Source: Sisyra terminalis (Eukaryota > Arthropoda > Insecta > Neuroptera > Sisyridae). Taken from it: DNA of 64,000 bases. The notes under the pieces were generated by a model. That model did no database searches. It was not told the DNA's origin and saw only the letters and a list, made by a program, of their open reading frames with translations. Position numbers and translations under genes: made by a program. Within the stretch, counting starts at the first letter, position 1; the number at the start of each line of letters is the position of its first letter. Positions 38,261 to 51,699 of the stretch are shown piece by piece. The stretch lies in NCBI GenBank assembly GCA_958496175.1, contig OY292276.1:51473080-51537079 (forward strand), given 5' to 3'.

Positions 38261-39639
38261 GTTCGTATAAGCGAATGAATTGAAATTTAAACTATATTTC
38301 GAAAAAAAAAACTTTCATCTATATCTATACACACATTATACATATAACGCGCTGTCCAATATCATGTTAACGCTCCGTCAACATGTTATATAAATTAGCA
38401 TTTAACTATTCATTGCTTCGGGGCATAATGATTGAAATACAATCAGTTCGCTGATGTGGAAAGTCACTAATTATGTTTACAGATTGCACAACAACCAATA
38501 TTTCATATTTAAACACCTCGAAAATTCATATTTTTTCAATCAAAAAAAATAAATCTCAATGATATACATACGAGCTTTAAGCTTTCCGATATTGTATAGG
38601 AAATAAAGCAATAAAACATTTTGATACATTGTATAATAATTTCCAAAATAAAAAAAAAAAAAACGTTTGTTGGAGAAAAAACAACCCTGAAAACCAGTGA
38701 AAAGTTATAAATGTGTCATGTTCGAAAGAGCAGTTAGAAGAGAGGAAGAAGAGAAAAAACGTTATTTCTTTATATATAGTATAACAGTTATATGAAACGT
38801 CCTACCAATACCATTCACTGGACCACACAAAGAAAAACTAACTTGTTTCCACAACTCGATTCGATCAGTCTTCGTCTTCATTCCAGTTCGATGATTCCAA
38901 TTCCATTTTATCTTTCCGCATTTCCTTTTTGTGATATATGTTTTATGCCGAAATAGAAATATAAAAGAAAATGGCCTCTGTGTGATATCACAGTCATCTG
39001 TCTATCGTACTGTAAAGATCACCGCACAGTTTTGTTTTGTTTTCTATGGTTCTGGTCCTTTTTTATTATTAGTGAAACAATCAGTCATTTTACAAGGTAA
39101 AAATGTTTCCACTCGTTTCTGTGGTTTATTGAAAAAATATTGCTTATTTGGCTACTTTTAACGAACACTGGATTTATGTTATATTGTTGTACAAGAAGCT
39201 AGTCGTAAATTAACTTAACTCTATACGAAATACCTATTACAGAGCAAATATCAATTTGCAAACATTTTGGAACATTAATTTTTCATTTTAATGCAATTTT
39301 TTAAGAAGCCTATTTTCATTTAACAGTGTAATAACTATTCAACTACATAAAAATTTCAATATAAACGTATTAACATAGGATAACGTATCATTCTTGATTT
39401 TGTTTTTAACTCAATTTGCGAAAAAATCGATCAATTCACTGTCGTTAATTTCATTATGGACAATTTATTGGCGTAAATTGAATTTAAAATAAAATAATAA
39501 ATGAGTCATTGCCACACTAAACGGGTGTTATTAAGTTTATACCTGTGCTAAAATATCAGTAAAGTTATAGAAATTGTATAAGTTATATATCACTTTTCTA
39601 ATAGTGGAATAACTTAGTACATTTCTCAGTATCATTTAA

Positions 39640-40004
39640 GGGGTTACATGGGTTTCCCGGCTTTAAAAAAATGATTTTTTTATTGTCTTATTACTTTCTA
39701 CATCTGTAGAATATTATCCAAAATTTTTAAGTTAATTTCACTAATAGCTTTGGAGATAAAGCCTTGAAAGCCTTCTTTGTAAAATGTGTATGTTTAATAC
39801 ATGTGAAAAGTTTCAATAAAATTTGGAACTTCCATTCTTTCAAGTCTAAATCGATGTATAGTGTAAAGAATGCTAACTTATTTGGTCTACTACATGGATA
39901 TATCCTTAGCAGTATATATCCTTCACATCATAAAATTTTTAATTTTTTATATGGGGAAAATTTGTTGAAGAAATCCCGTTTTTCTCCTGGTTAAACCCAT
40001 GTAA
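39640..40004. mobile_element. Shorter relative of the TTAA-flanked element
   Basis: Begins after TTAA (39636-39639) with GGGGTTACATGGGTTT and ends AAACCCATGTAA. It shares with 36416-37033, in opposite orientation, the run from TGATTTTTTATT through TAGAATATT to GGAGATA-AGC. The right TTAA is not visible. Confidence 0.6.
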
Positions 40005-42979
40005 AAGAGAACTAAAATGTCAAAAAGACATAGACATAGTAAATCGACCCTGAAAAGATTGTTAATATTATTATTAGTATTATTATTATTATTTAAACCA
40101 TTAAGAGATATTAACGATTATATAACATGCAGTGCAGATAGGTATTAAAATATAATACTAATACCCTGGAAGTTCCAAATCGCTATTTCAATTATATTTT
40201 GTGAAATAAAAAGGGTAAAACAGAAACAATTTTTTTTTGAATTAACATAATCGATTACTCTTAAATTTAAATACGATTTAAGAGAAGATAAAGCCTTTTC
40301 CATAAAAATTAACATATAGCTTTGTAAATTCTATAAACATTTTTTGACAACGTTTTTAATCATGAAACCATTTTGGTGTCGATTTAATAATATATTTTTT
40401 TATATTTTATATAGTATATGTTCTTAATAATGCGTAATTTTTTTCAATTTTTTTCGAAAGGATTCTACATAGTAGAAAAATAAATAGATAAAACCATTTC
40501 CTTGCTTATTATCAATTTGCTCTTGTTAAACCGAAATATATCCATAATTATTCCGAGAATAAAAATATGAATTTCAGGTATACGAATATTTATTTCATTC
40601 TCTTTTTTCTACAATTTTTTCAAAAATATTTTAAAAATATTATTTTTATGATACTCAGTACAATAAATGAACCAATGGGTTGTAGTTAATGCGAATAGAA
40701 GAATTTAAATAAATACAAAATATATGTAACAGAAGATATAACTATGATTAGATTTGAAAATAAGTTAAAAGGTAAAATTAATGGGCAAAATGAAGGAAAT
40801 ACAATTCTTGGCATTAGGATACCTTCATTGTGAAGTCTTGTGTATGTATCACTATAGGAATTGTAAAAAAACAATACCTTCAATAAGAAGTAAAGTTCAG
40901 AGCAAAAACTTTACTTACGTTTCCCAACTTTTACATAAGAATATGATTTAAAAATTCTAGCCAAGTAGCAAGAAAATATTTTAAAATGTTACCAAATGAC
41001 CTTATTTACCTTTGTCAATTCCAAGGAATTATTTAAAAATCAAGATTAGTTACATTATTGAAGCATTGATTTGGTTTTTGAAACTTTAAATTTGTAGTAA
41101 TAATAAGTAATAACTATGTAATTATAAGGAAGCAAAGCTTTATAATAAGTGCAGATGTGCTGACACGTCTCTGAATATATGAATGTATATTTAATATATT
41201 GTCATATGTAATTTTTCCTGGTTATGATGAAATAAAAAAAGACAACAAATGCTTAGAATTCATAGAAATATTAGAGAAATATTAAGAATATTAATTCGTA
41301 TTGGAAACATACATTTTCCACTATAATTTAAATTGACAATTGAATCGTAACCAACTTACGTAATTACTTCAACAAAAGAATTGTTACCTTGATAAATTGA
41401 GCACTATTTTAACTACCATTTGAACCACTTTTCGGCATTTAATCAAATGAAATTAATAACAAATTAACTATGAATAAGTCAAGCAATGCACTAATATGTA
41501 ATGAAAGCTCACACAAGTCAACGCACAACAATTAACCAATGAAATTGCGAGAATTGGAGATGTTCATTTGTTTTGATTGTTGAAATTTTTAAAATTTAAC
41601 AAAACCACGCCTATAGTTAATGTTTATGCCATACAATGTACATAATAATACTATAGATGCAAGAGCAATTCATTAAGCGAAACATTAAGCGCGGAAGTGG
41701 ATTTTAATTTATTTTTTTCGCTACGTAGTAAAAATGATTTTAAATTTTAAAAAATTTAAAAAAAATCACTTACTATAGAGATAGTCTATAGAACTCGAAA
41801 AAAAAATTTAGAGCGGTAGCAAAAAATTTTTATGGGAAAAAAAAATTTTTTTTGGTTTAAAAATTTATATGTTGATTAATTGCTTAATTTTTTATAAGAA
41901 AACCATTATCAACTTCTAAATCATATTTAATTTTTTGATTTTTGGGCTAAATAAATTCTAAGATTTTTTTTTCTATTTTCACTTAATTTTTGTTGGTACA
42001 AAAGCCGTTTGAAATGGAAATTTAAAACTTCCAAGGATCTAAGTATTTTATTAGTACCTATATACTAACAATTAGGTATCAATAAAATATCTTTTCGGGG
42101 TCGATTCACTAAGCCTTTTATTTAAAATACTTTAATAGTGCTCACAAAATACCCAAATGGTATAATTCTAAGGAAGCAAAAAGCATAACTAATACTAAAT
42201 AAAGTAAATAAAGCATAGGGAAAATAGTTTAGAAGATATATAGGCTTGCAGAAAATTTCATTTGAACTTTAATATCTAAAGTTTAAATTTGAGACATCAC
42301 TATGAATGCAATTTACAAAAAAAATTGTATATTAGTTTGGCTAAAATAAGTTTACTTTATTCCATCTTTGATTTTTTTATAAATCGGATAACAAAGCTTA
42401 AAAAGTTAAAAAGCTCTTTGAATTAAAAGCTTTTCAGTGACCTATCGGTTTATTCACGGCTGGTCTTGATATTTTCAGTTATAATACGATAAAAGTATTT
42501 TTGTGTTCATTTTTTAAAAATAATATCAACTTGGTGTTTATATAGATTGATTTCCTGATGATTAATATAGGTTTTTCATTTTAATTTTTCTTAATGGTTT
42601 CCCCATAAAAAGTAGATTTTTTCATAAGACAAAACTAATATACTATAAACTATAAACTATTGTGCAAGATTGTTACACCAAAAGTTAATATTTCTTTGCT
42701 TAGAGTAATTCGTTTGTATACCTATCAAATTTTGGATCAAAAGTTTTTTGTTGTAATGAAATTACAGCTGGAAATATTGAACGGCAGATTTCCCAAGAAA
42801 TATAGTAAAAATTAGCCAAATAATTATAAATTTTGAAATAAAAACTTTCAAATAATATTTTCTGGCTTATTTTTTGATAAAATAGGTACCACATTATAGT
42901 ATAAGAAGCAGGAGTAAATATTGTCTCATTTAATTAGATCATTTTGTAGATGTTACTAATGAGTTTAAGGGACAAAAAG

Positions 42980-43500
42980 AATTAGAATTGCCATGGAAAA
43001 GTTCGATAAAGAATAAAAATTGAATAAATTAAAGAAAATAAGAAAAGAGGAAAATCTGGAAAAGTCTTTTTTGAAATATTCTTTATTTGTTTGTGCCGTC
43101 TCGTAAAAAATATTGTGCTCGGATTTATATAAAATAAAAACCAAAGTATATTGCCACGGCTGTTGTAGAATACAAGAAGGATAGTTAAAACGGGGGAGTG
43201 ATGTTTGTAGAAAACGAGAGTAGACCCACAGAAAACATCACAAACAGTGTTATATAGGGGCTGTGGGCATATCAGAAAATGGAATAAGATCTGCTGGAAT
43301 GGGGCGAACCAGTATAGGGTGGCTAGTGCCATAACGGGTGGCGGCAGATATGAAATAGGGTGAAATGCGCGGAAGCGGAAGTAAAGCAGAAACAGTCGGG
43401 ATTCAGCAGCGGCTACAAGGGCTGGAATTCGATGGAAGGATGTACCATTCCGTACACCCAACAACAAAATAACTTCATTGTTTTCTATCTATTTCACTGA
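42980..43500. promoter_or_regulatory. Intronic island upstream of exon 4, candidate enhancer
   Basis: Less AT-rich block (strongest 43190-43450) without repeats. It holds a 161-codon open frame on the minus strand that looks hydrophobic and low in complexity, unlike a known protein. It may be open by chance; a regulatory role is a guess. Confidence 0.25.
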
Positions 43501-44269
43501 TTTATTACAATAAAAAAAAATGCAGTGTATCAATTATTATCAACAATTGTTTCACTAGATTTAATAGTTTTTTTTTTGGGATGGAAAATTTATTGAAATA
43601 GTTTTCCGAATTCCACTGAAGCGTTGAAGGATTTTCCATTTTAAATGGTTGGAGTTGAAAGATTCAATGGTAGGAATCTAGGATGGTTGGAAGAAAGAGC
43701 AAGTTGCAATGCTGTCAACAGGGGTTAATTGGTAGATTAAATTTTATTTGAGCCGTTTCATCTTTTAGTTGGGATAAATCAAACGAGTTGTTCCGGGTTT
43801 TCTGTTCATTCGTTGAACTTTTGCGCACGGATTCCGTTAAACTCTTTGTGAAATGTAATGAAATGAAATGAAACAACTACTAAACGTAATCAATCTACTC
43901 GATTGAGCGCAACCACGAACGTGTAGAAGCTAAAAGGACGAAAGGATGTCGTTACCTTGAAGGTGGTTTGTTTGTTAATCTGGCTAACAGTGGAATGTCT
44001 GTTTTCCTTTGTCTTAAAACTAATTTTTCGAATGAAATTCCTTGAAACTGTTTCTATTTTATGTCTCTTTACATTCTTCATCAACGAATGCCATAACGTT
44101 CCATTAATTCATTGAAGCCTCATCTATTACAGTTTTCCGTTTTGCTCATTTTTATCTCCGTCTTTAATCATCTACTGCCGAGAAAAAAAAAACAACAAAA
44201 TTTACATTTGTGAATTTGGAGGAGGAATATAAAAATTTATCAAGTTAACTATAACAAAGTTAGAGTTTG

Positions 44270-44580
44270 GGGGAAAAATGAAGCGGTTGCTAGGCCTGAA
44301 CATAATCGAGAATGGTGGAGACTCGGTCCCGGTTTGTTGTCGACGGGAAACATGCGATGAAATTTACCGCTAACACAATTACGAGTTTAGATTGGGCAAG
44401 AGCACAAGTTCAGCCGACCGGAAGTTATGTTCATTTTCAACAGTAAAACCCCTTATGCCGACGGCGTTTCCAACCATGCCGTTCGATCGTAGAAGTTGTC
44501 GTATACAGCTCTATCTTCTTTACCAGAAACAGTTTACTGCTACGTTCTGGATCTGTTCTCATCGGCAAGAATCTTAATTA
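44270..44580. promoter_or_regulatory. Higher-GC block just before exon 4, candidate enhancer
   Basis: Non-repetitive and richer in G and C than its surroundings, ending about 100 bases before the exon 4 acceptor. It does not read as a Pax-family exon in any frame. Confidence 0.25.
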
Positions 44581-44679
44581 AATTTTATTTATTACGTCTT
44601 GCATTAATAGCCTCGCCTTTTTTCCGACCGTTTAATTCAAAGTAATCGTACTTATTAGTGATCAAAGACTTTTTTACAG

Positions 44680-44829
44680 GTGATGTGATACATGAAAATA
44701 CATCCGATGGTAATTCCGAGCATAACTCTTCGGGTGATGAGGATTCTCAACTGCGACTACGTCTCAAGAGGAAATTACAGAGAAACAGAACGTCCTTCAC
44801 CAACGAGCAAATTGATAGCCTAGAAAAAG
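44680..44829 (+). CDS. toy: toy exon 4: acidic linker and homeodomain helix 1
   Basis: The acceptor CTTTTTTACAG ends at 44679. The split Gly codon 209 joins correctly, then an acidic Ser-rich segment ([17 protein letters not shown]) precedes the basic [15 protein letters not shown], the N-terminal arm and first helix of the homeodomain, which starts at Leu241. The exon ends after SLEK with one base of the next Glu codon; donor GTGAGT at 44830. The segment is almost the same as in Drosophila Toy as recalled, including the [16 protein letters not shown] run, which Eyeless lacks. Confidence 0.95.
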
Positions 44830-45084
44830 GTGAGTTCACTTGTAAAATCCTTATTTTCTGAGCTTTCAATGATTTCCCACTATTTCCCGGACCAAAGACT
44901 CAGTAATATTAGGCATTTCATGAAGAAAACTATAGCCACTTAACCAATTAGCCATTGGGAAAACCATACGATTTTCATAAAAAGAAATGCTTCTTATTGA
45001 TACAAATAAAACTTTTTACCTCAATTACTAAACGGTAATCTGGTAACGCTAACTTTTGCATGGAAATATTAGGCTTTCTAGTAG

Positions 45085-45270
<186 letters not shown>

Positions 45271-45674
45271 TGATAACTATACATATACACAAACGACGCA
45301 CTACACAATACACACATACAAACAACACAAACACAAAACACGTGGACACTTCTGGCGCCAAAATGTGGTTAAAAGTATCTCTGAGAAAAAAAAATGTCAG
45401 ATACATTAACGCTAAAAAGGTATGGCATATTTTGTAGTAGTGTTTGAAAATATGAAAGCTCAAGAAAAATAATGTCTTTTACAAAAAAAAAACGTTTGTT
45501 TTACAAGGCGGTGTAAGCTTGATGTAAGATCAAATTGCATTCTGAGCTTTCAATTGACGCAGAAAATTCACTTTACCGGATCGAGTACACCTATCAATAT
45601 CGTATTTGTAAGCTTGAGAAAATCAATTGGAGAAATTGGAAAAACTAACACTTGAGTTTCAGTATAATTTAACT

Positions 45675-45895
45675 GCCATTTCCACTTGTTGAAGCATTGA
45701 ATTCATTAAATGCAACCAGAAAAAAATTAGCATTATTTTTTGCAACAATTTTAGGTAAAAGCTTTTTGAGATCCACTTGGTCCATTACCACTTGTTGAAA
45801 TATTGAATTCATTAAATGCCACCAGAAAAAAATATAACACTAATTTTCGTCGCAAATTTAGATAAAAGCTTTTTGAGGTCCACTTGGTCCATTAG
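45675..45895. repeat. Two-copy 106-bp tandem repeat
   Basis: CCACTTGTTGAA and ATTGAATTCATTAAATGC recur at a 106-base spacing (45682 and 45788); each unit ends in AAAGCTTTTTGAG-TCCACTT. Confidence 0.9.
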
Positions 45896-46559
45896 TAGAA
45901 ATTAATTCGAAAAAAGCAACTTTAATCAGGAGAAAGCAAAATTGTCCTACGGGAAAACAACTAGAAAAACGGTCTTGAGAAAAACTTTATTTCTCAGATT
46001 TTAATTCTCAGAATTTAATTATTGTAAAGAATAGTAGTACATAGTTTCGCAAATACTGTAGAAGTATCTTCTCTGCGTTTACCGTCATTGTGCCACGTTT
46101 TCTGGAGAATTTTACTCTTATTTTAAAAAAAGATCATAAATTTGGTTTCCTTAATATTAAATAACTTAAATTACGCTTTTTTCCAACGTACAGGTTAGTG
46201 AAAATAAAAGAAATTTTAGGTCGAAAATCAGAAATTTTGTTCTAAAATGTTGCGAAAGTTTTCTATGCAAACTATACAAAATGGAATCAGATTTATTAAA
46301 CTTTGATGAATGGTTCTCGAAAACGGTTGCTTGGGTTTTAATTTTCTAATTGTTTCTTGATGCTTTCTCTATGAAAAGAAAGAAAAAGCTTGAATATTAA
46401 GTTATATTAACTTTTCTAAAGAAATCTGCTTCTGTGTAGAAATCTCAAAAAAAAAGAGTTAGGTTAATGAAGGACCTCCCAGTGGAGCTTTTGGGTACTT
46501 AAATCAACGTAGCACATCATTAGATACGTCTGGTGTCCTCTTTTTGAATCGCTTTTGGC

Positions 46560-47445
46560 CTTTTTTCTTCAGTAGAGGATAAATTATTAGTTTGGTGTGA
46601 TTTCCCAATCTATCATAGTACATCTCACTCTTTGGTTCCATAATGCTCTAGATGGTCCTTATTTTTAAGTCCCGGTGAAGGATTTTACTTGTTTCATTCC
46701 ACGGTGCATCTGCAATTGCTCGTTGAATTTTAGATTGAGCTCTTGGAAGCATTGCGATAGAAGCTTTTCTGGCATAAGCCCTGAATTCCAATTCATGGGA
46801 CCATAAAAGAATTATAACAACTTTATATAAAGGGATTTTGATTTCTATTGACAATTTGAACTCTCTACTGATGAGCCAATACAATCGTTTGGATTTTTGC
46901 ATGATTTTGGATCTTTTCTTCGTAATGTGAATTCTCCTGCTTAGCCTTTTGTCCAGGTGAAGTCCTAGATATCTTTTCATATTTTTGATTCTAGAAAACC
47001 TTGACTTTAAAATAAATCTTTGGATAGTTACCCCTCTTAAGGGTGAAGTTAATAAGAGTAGTTATTTCTTAGTATAATTTAATCCTCCACTTTGTCTCAG
47101 ATTTCTACCAAGTTGAAATGGTGTTGTAGCCTGGCTACTTCGATTCTAGGATTCTTAATTCTAACTTTAATGATTATATTTTCTGCAAAAGTTACTGTTT
47201 CAATATCGGCAATCGTTGGCAAATCGACAATGTATAAATGATAAAAAATAGGGCCCAATGCATTTTCTTGTGGGACGTCTGCTCTTATTTGTTGTTTATT
47301 TGATATTTCCCCTTTGATTCTTGTTCTAAATTCCCGATTTTTCAAACAGGGTTTCAGTATTCCGTAGTACAAAGGCACAATTTTCCTTATTTTATACAAT
47401 AAACTATCAAGCTTTACTTTGTCAAAGTATTTAATATACATAGTA
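46560..47445 (-). pseudogene. jockey-like LINE remnant, minus strand
   Basis: Two open stretches on the minus strand. 47441-47097 reads VPQENALGPIFYHLYIVDLP and TFAENIII, where the FADD catalytic motif has become FAEN. 46980-46648 reads KRYLGLHLDKRLSRRIHI and later IADAPWN. Together they form the RT thumb and C-terminal region of a jockey-clade pol; the gap between them and the changed catalytic pair mark it inactive. Confidence 0.75.
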
Positions 47446-49139
47446 ATTTTGTTTTTAACTACTAAAATTATCTAAATGGGTTTTCGGATTAATAAAAACC
47501 ATTCGATTATTATTATATATCTTCGTAAAGATACAATTTTGGCCAGTTTCGTGCCAACCTTGGCCATTTATTTACCAGAAGAATTAACTGTAATTTTTTT
47601 AATAATTTTTTGAACTTTCGAAGTAAAAAAATACCTAATTTTTCATACAAACCCAAACTTTATACAAAAGTATCCGTTTGCATCAACTTACTACCGCCTT
47701 CCAAACTGAAACATTATTTCCATTTTATTTTCACGAAACGTAAACTACATAAAAAGACATTATTTTTCAACGCAAAACTTTCAACTTTCTAAAAGGTACG
47801 TATATGGCATGCATTTTTATCAACTTTTCCGCAAAAATTCTCCGGATATTTTATACTTTTTAAAATTCGTCGTATACGTCTTATTCAGTAAAAACCCTGT
47901 TTTCCATTTTTCTGAATAACTTGGAAACTTTTCAAACACACTGTTATTCAATGTGAGAATTAATTTTTTCTTATGTGAAATATTTTTCACCATATTCGTT
48001 CCACGGTTTCTTTTTGTCCATAATGAGGTGTTTTAAAAACGGATCCTCTAACTTCCATAAAAATATACGGGAGCTTTGATAATAATAGTTTATTATATGC
48101 TAATCTTAACACTTGAAAATTGTTCCGTCGAAAGAATACGACAATTTTTCTCTGTTATGCGGGTAATAAGTTTTATCATTCATGTTAGTTTTTAATTTCA
48201 ATATTTCATTTTTAAATAATAGAGAAAAAAACCGTTTGGAGCTTTTTTCAATTAATAGAAACTTGAAGAAAAATTAAAGAAGTTGATATATTCATACTGA
48301 ATAAAACATGATGAAAGCTTTGATACTTGAAAATTATACATACATATCAGACATGGTTTTTATATATAAATTTCGCTAAGTGCTTCTGTATCTCTCTATA
48401 AAAGCTTTGAACAAATTAAAAGAAACATTTAGTACAAAACTGTATGGGATGGTGCGGATTTTTCTCTAGCAATATATGATGATGACGAATGATGGGGTGT
48501 TTGGTGGTAGGCATAAACATAGGCTTTACATCCACATTCAAATAAAAGTAAAGAGATATAGCTCTGATTCAAAGTCATTTATACTAAAAGCTGAGGCCAT
48601 TACGTTGTATAAAATGTAACATTTCATCATTTGAAATGTTGTTGAAAGCATTTATATAGCAGCAAATGTTCAAGCTTATACAGTGGTATGAGTATTGAAA
48701 GCGTTGCGCTTTTCATTTCATGGAATGTATGAGTAAGAGGTATACAAGTATAGATATATACTTGCTCACTTCTTGGAAATAATAAATTGGACTTTGTGTG
48801 TTCTAAACAGGTCATCTTTCGTTTTATTTCAATTCAACTTAATCGAAAAAATGCCTGCTTTTTATATTCTTTTTTCCCTTAACGATTTGATTATTTCCTT
48901 CGAGATTTACATTTTTCTTCGTTCTTCGTGCCACAAAAAAAAAATTGAATTTGAATGATTTATTGGTACAATGTTATATTCTTTTTCCTTGGAAATTTCT
49001 TTTGAAACATTCATTTTGGAAATGAGAAAAAATTTTCGTTAATCCGACTATTTCTTGCTGTTTTACATAACATTGATTTGTAAATATTTTTATGAACCGA
49101 AATTCCATATTAAGTGGTTATATTTGGAGAAGCTTTTTT

Positions 49140-49650
49140 GTCCAGCGATTTATCAATGCATTGATGATTCTTATTTTCTGGATACTTTTTTTAATATTTG
49201 ATGTTTTTATTAAATTTTTTGTACTACGTTTCGCCACTTTTGCAGCTTCTTCAGGTACTACAAACAGACAGCAATAATATTACATAATTTATACAATAAA
49301 TACACTTAAACACAAAATACACTTAATAAAATACCTCAATTACAAACATCAAATTTTTAAATCCATGTAAAATAATCTTTCTCATAATTTTAAATTTATT
49401 GAATTATTATGACAAAGATTATTTTACATGAGTTTAAAAATTTAATGATTGTAATTGAGGTATTTTATTAAGTGTATTTATTGTATTCACTATGTAATAT
49501 TGAAACTGTCTGTTTATAGTACCTGAAGAAGCTGCAAAAGTGGCAAAATGTAGTACAAAAAATTTAATAAAAACATCAAATATTAAAAAAAGTATCCAGA
49601 AAATAAGAATCATTAATTCATAATTAAACCATGGATAAAAATACCAACAA
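49140..49650. repeat. Near-complete palindrome with hairpin motifs
   Basis: 49160-49390 and 49405-49620 are reverse complements throughout, e.g. GATTCTTATTTTCTGGATAC against GTATCCAGAAAATAAGAATC. The left arm, read in reverse, carries CCTGAAGAAGCTGC, AAAA, GTGGCGAAACG; the right arm has the same with AAAATG in place of GAAACG. The spacer at the centre is very short. Confidence 0.8.
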
Positions 49651-49769
49651 TGCAATTTATCAATGTTGAAAGTCAAAAAAAAAGAGTCAATCAAAAGGAC
49701 TTTGCTTCTTATATATTAAAATAATTGATGAAAAAATTCAGATCTCAGCTTTTATATTTTTTTAAATAA

Positions 49770-50290
49770 AAAGAAAATTCAGGTTATTTAAGGTCTTTTT
49801 GTTTTTTATTTTTTATTTAATATTTTTATTATTCAATTAGCTACGTTTCGTTACTAATCGTAACTTCCTCAGGTTTCTATAACAAATTTAAATAATTACA
49901 AAATATGTCAATTATACATAAATTTGAAAATTATAATAATATACATATAATATAGATCATATAAAATATTTGTAATTAAATAATAATAACTAATTCAAAA
50001 TTTCAAAATATGACAAATATTTTAAGAGATATTGTCATAAATAATTGGTTCACAAAAATAAAATATTTTTAATTTAAATTCAATAAATAAATAAAAATTA
50101 AAAAATTACACACTCTACCCATACACATTACATGTAAATTCAGTGCCGCCTAATGATTGACATATTTTGTAATTATTTTAATTTGTTATAGAAGCCTGAG
50201 GAAGTTACGATTAGTAACGAAACGTAGCTAATTGAATAATAAAAAAAAAGAAGATCTTAAATAACCTAAATTTTCTTCTTATTTAAAAAA
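49770..50290. repeat. Inverted pair of Penelope-like terminal units
   Basis: Arms 49775-49910 and 50165-50290 are reverse complements around a spacer of about 250 bases. Each has CCTGAGGAAGTTACG, ATTA, GTAACGAAACG and then TAGCTAATTGAATAAT. This is the family of the single unit at 25560. Confidence 0.75.
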
Positions 50291-50639
50291 ATTAAAATAA
50301 TTGCAAAAAAAAATTGAAAAGATGATATACTATTTGGGTGAAGTTTTGCGTAGTACAATTTCAAGTATATATTCAAGCTTAATAAACTGTTGAAATAAAT
50401 ATTTTTATTTAATAATTCGCGACTTTTAAGGAAAACTGAAAAGATTTCTATGTTATTTTGTTAATATTCAGTATGTATGAAGAAAAGGTTGAAAGAAAAT
50501 CAAGATTCATGGAAAAGCTTAAAGTTTTATAAAAGTCATCATTTTAATAAATTATTTCACGATTTATAACTTTGAATGATAAGTTTATGGAAGATGAGTT
50601 TAAATTTAGGTGTAAAGAGATAAGAAAACAAAAACCGAA

Positions 50640-51100
50640 TACAGTGAAAACGATTTGCAAGCTTTTCCACGGCTCCGTCATATCGTTAGGAAAAATACGA
50701 TATCTTTTCAACGTGGAAACTCTTAAGATCTAAAGAGGATTTGAAAAAAAAATTTTCCTCTTACGCATGTACACATAGAGAATGTTTTCTACACAAACTA
50801 ATAGCACTAAAAGATGATGAAAAGATCAATTTAGATAAGTAAAGCAAAATGAGCAGACAAAGAGCGACCATTTGAGGCATGGCTGAATTGCAGCAAATAG
50901 AAAAGGAAAAGTCATCAACATAGAACCATATCATTACGGTGAATAGCGACGAATGAATGAATGGCAAAGTCGATGGTGAAAACAGATGTAAAGGAGCGGA
51001 AAATGGCCGCTGTTGGCGGTGGCGCAACATGGGGCACATTTTGCCGGGGCCCACTTCTATGCAACGACAAGTCCGTATAAAACATGCTACATATCTAAAT
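50640..51100. promoter_or_regulatory. Intronic island in intron 5, candidate enhancer
   Basis: Less AT-rich, non-repetitive block, richest around 50930-51060. The open frame on its minus strand resembles no known protein. The regulatory call is inference. Confidence 0.25.
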
Positions 51101-51446
51101 TACAGTTAATGTTGACATAAAAGAACATAATATAAAGAACCGCCCATTAAAGGCCTCTGTTTCTGTGTTTTGTTGGTGTTATTCTTTGTTTGTGGATGAC
51201 TTCTATATTATCTTCTTTTCTATTCCATTCATATTATACGTGTTTTACGGCCTGCATTTAATGTAATGTGAAAATGAACGAGGTTTTCCTGGTGTGTCGT
51301 AAATGGTCACACCTCATCAAAAAAATAAAAGAAAAGAAGCTGAAAACTCGAATATTTTTAATCAGATAATTTCATGTCGAAATAAAGCTTCACTTGAAAT
51401 TCATAACTACAAGAACCATATCACTTCTTTATTAATCAATACATTA

Positions 51447-51626
51447 GGTTGTCCGGAAAGCTCGTACCGATTTTGAACAAAAATTCCGAAAATTTCCTCT
51501 CTGTTTCATAATATTGCCTGATTTTTCAGAAAAATTAAGAATTATCATATCTCAGATTATTCAGTGGAAAATTCAGCTTTGTTTTTATGTCTCCCAACAA
51601 AAATTGGCACCAACTTTCCGCAAACC
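51447..51626. mobile_element. Mariner-type MITE (180 bp)
   Basis: Ends GGTTGTCCGGAAAG and CTTTCCGCAAACC, flanked by TA (51445-51446 and 51627-51628). TTAGGTTG ends are typical of mariner elements. No coding sequence. Confidence 0.75.
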
Positions 51627-51699
51627 TAATACATTTATTCCATAGATTAGTTCCAAATAGGTAAAAATGATTACTTGGGAAAATATAAAAAAATACATT

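Larger units (their letters stand above)
38261..44679 (+). other. toy intron 3 (6.4 kb)
   Basis: Mostly unassignable AT-rich DNA. It contains one short inverted-repeat element near 39640-40004, a run of ATT triplets near 40070-40095, and two higher-GC blocks (about 42980-43500 and 44270-44580) close to exon 4. 40100-42980 shows no gene or named repeat. Confidence 0.8.

Noticed and set aside
42982..43467. 161-codon open frame on the minus strand
   Set aside because: Hydrophobic, low-complexity translation with no recognisable domain; it lies in an island less rich in stops because of its composition.
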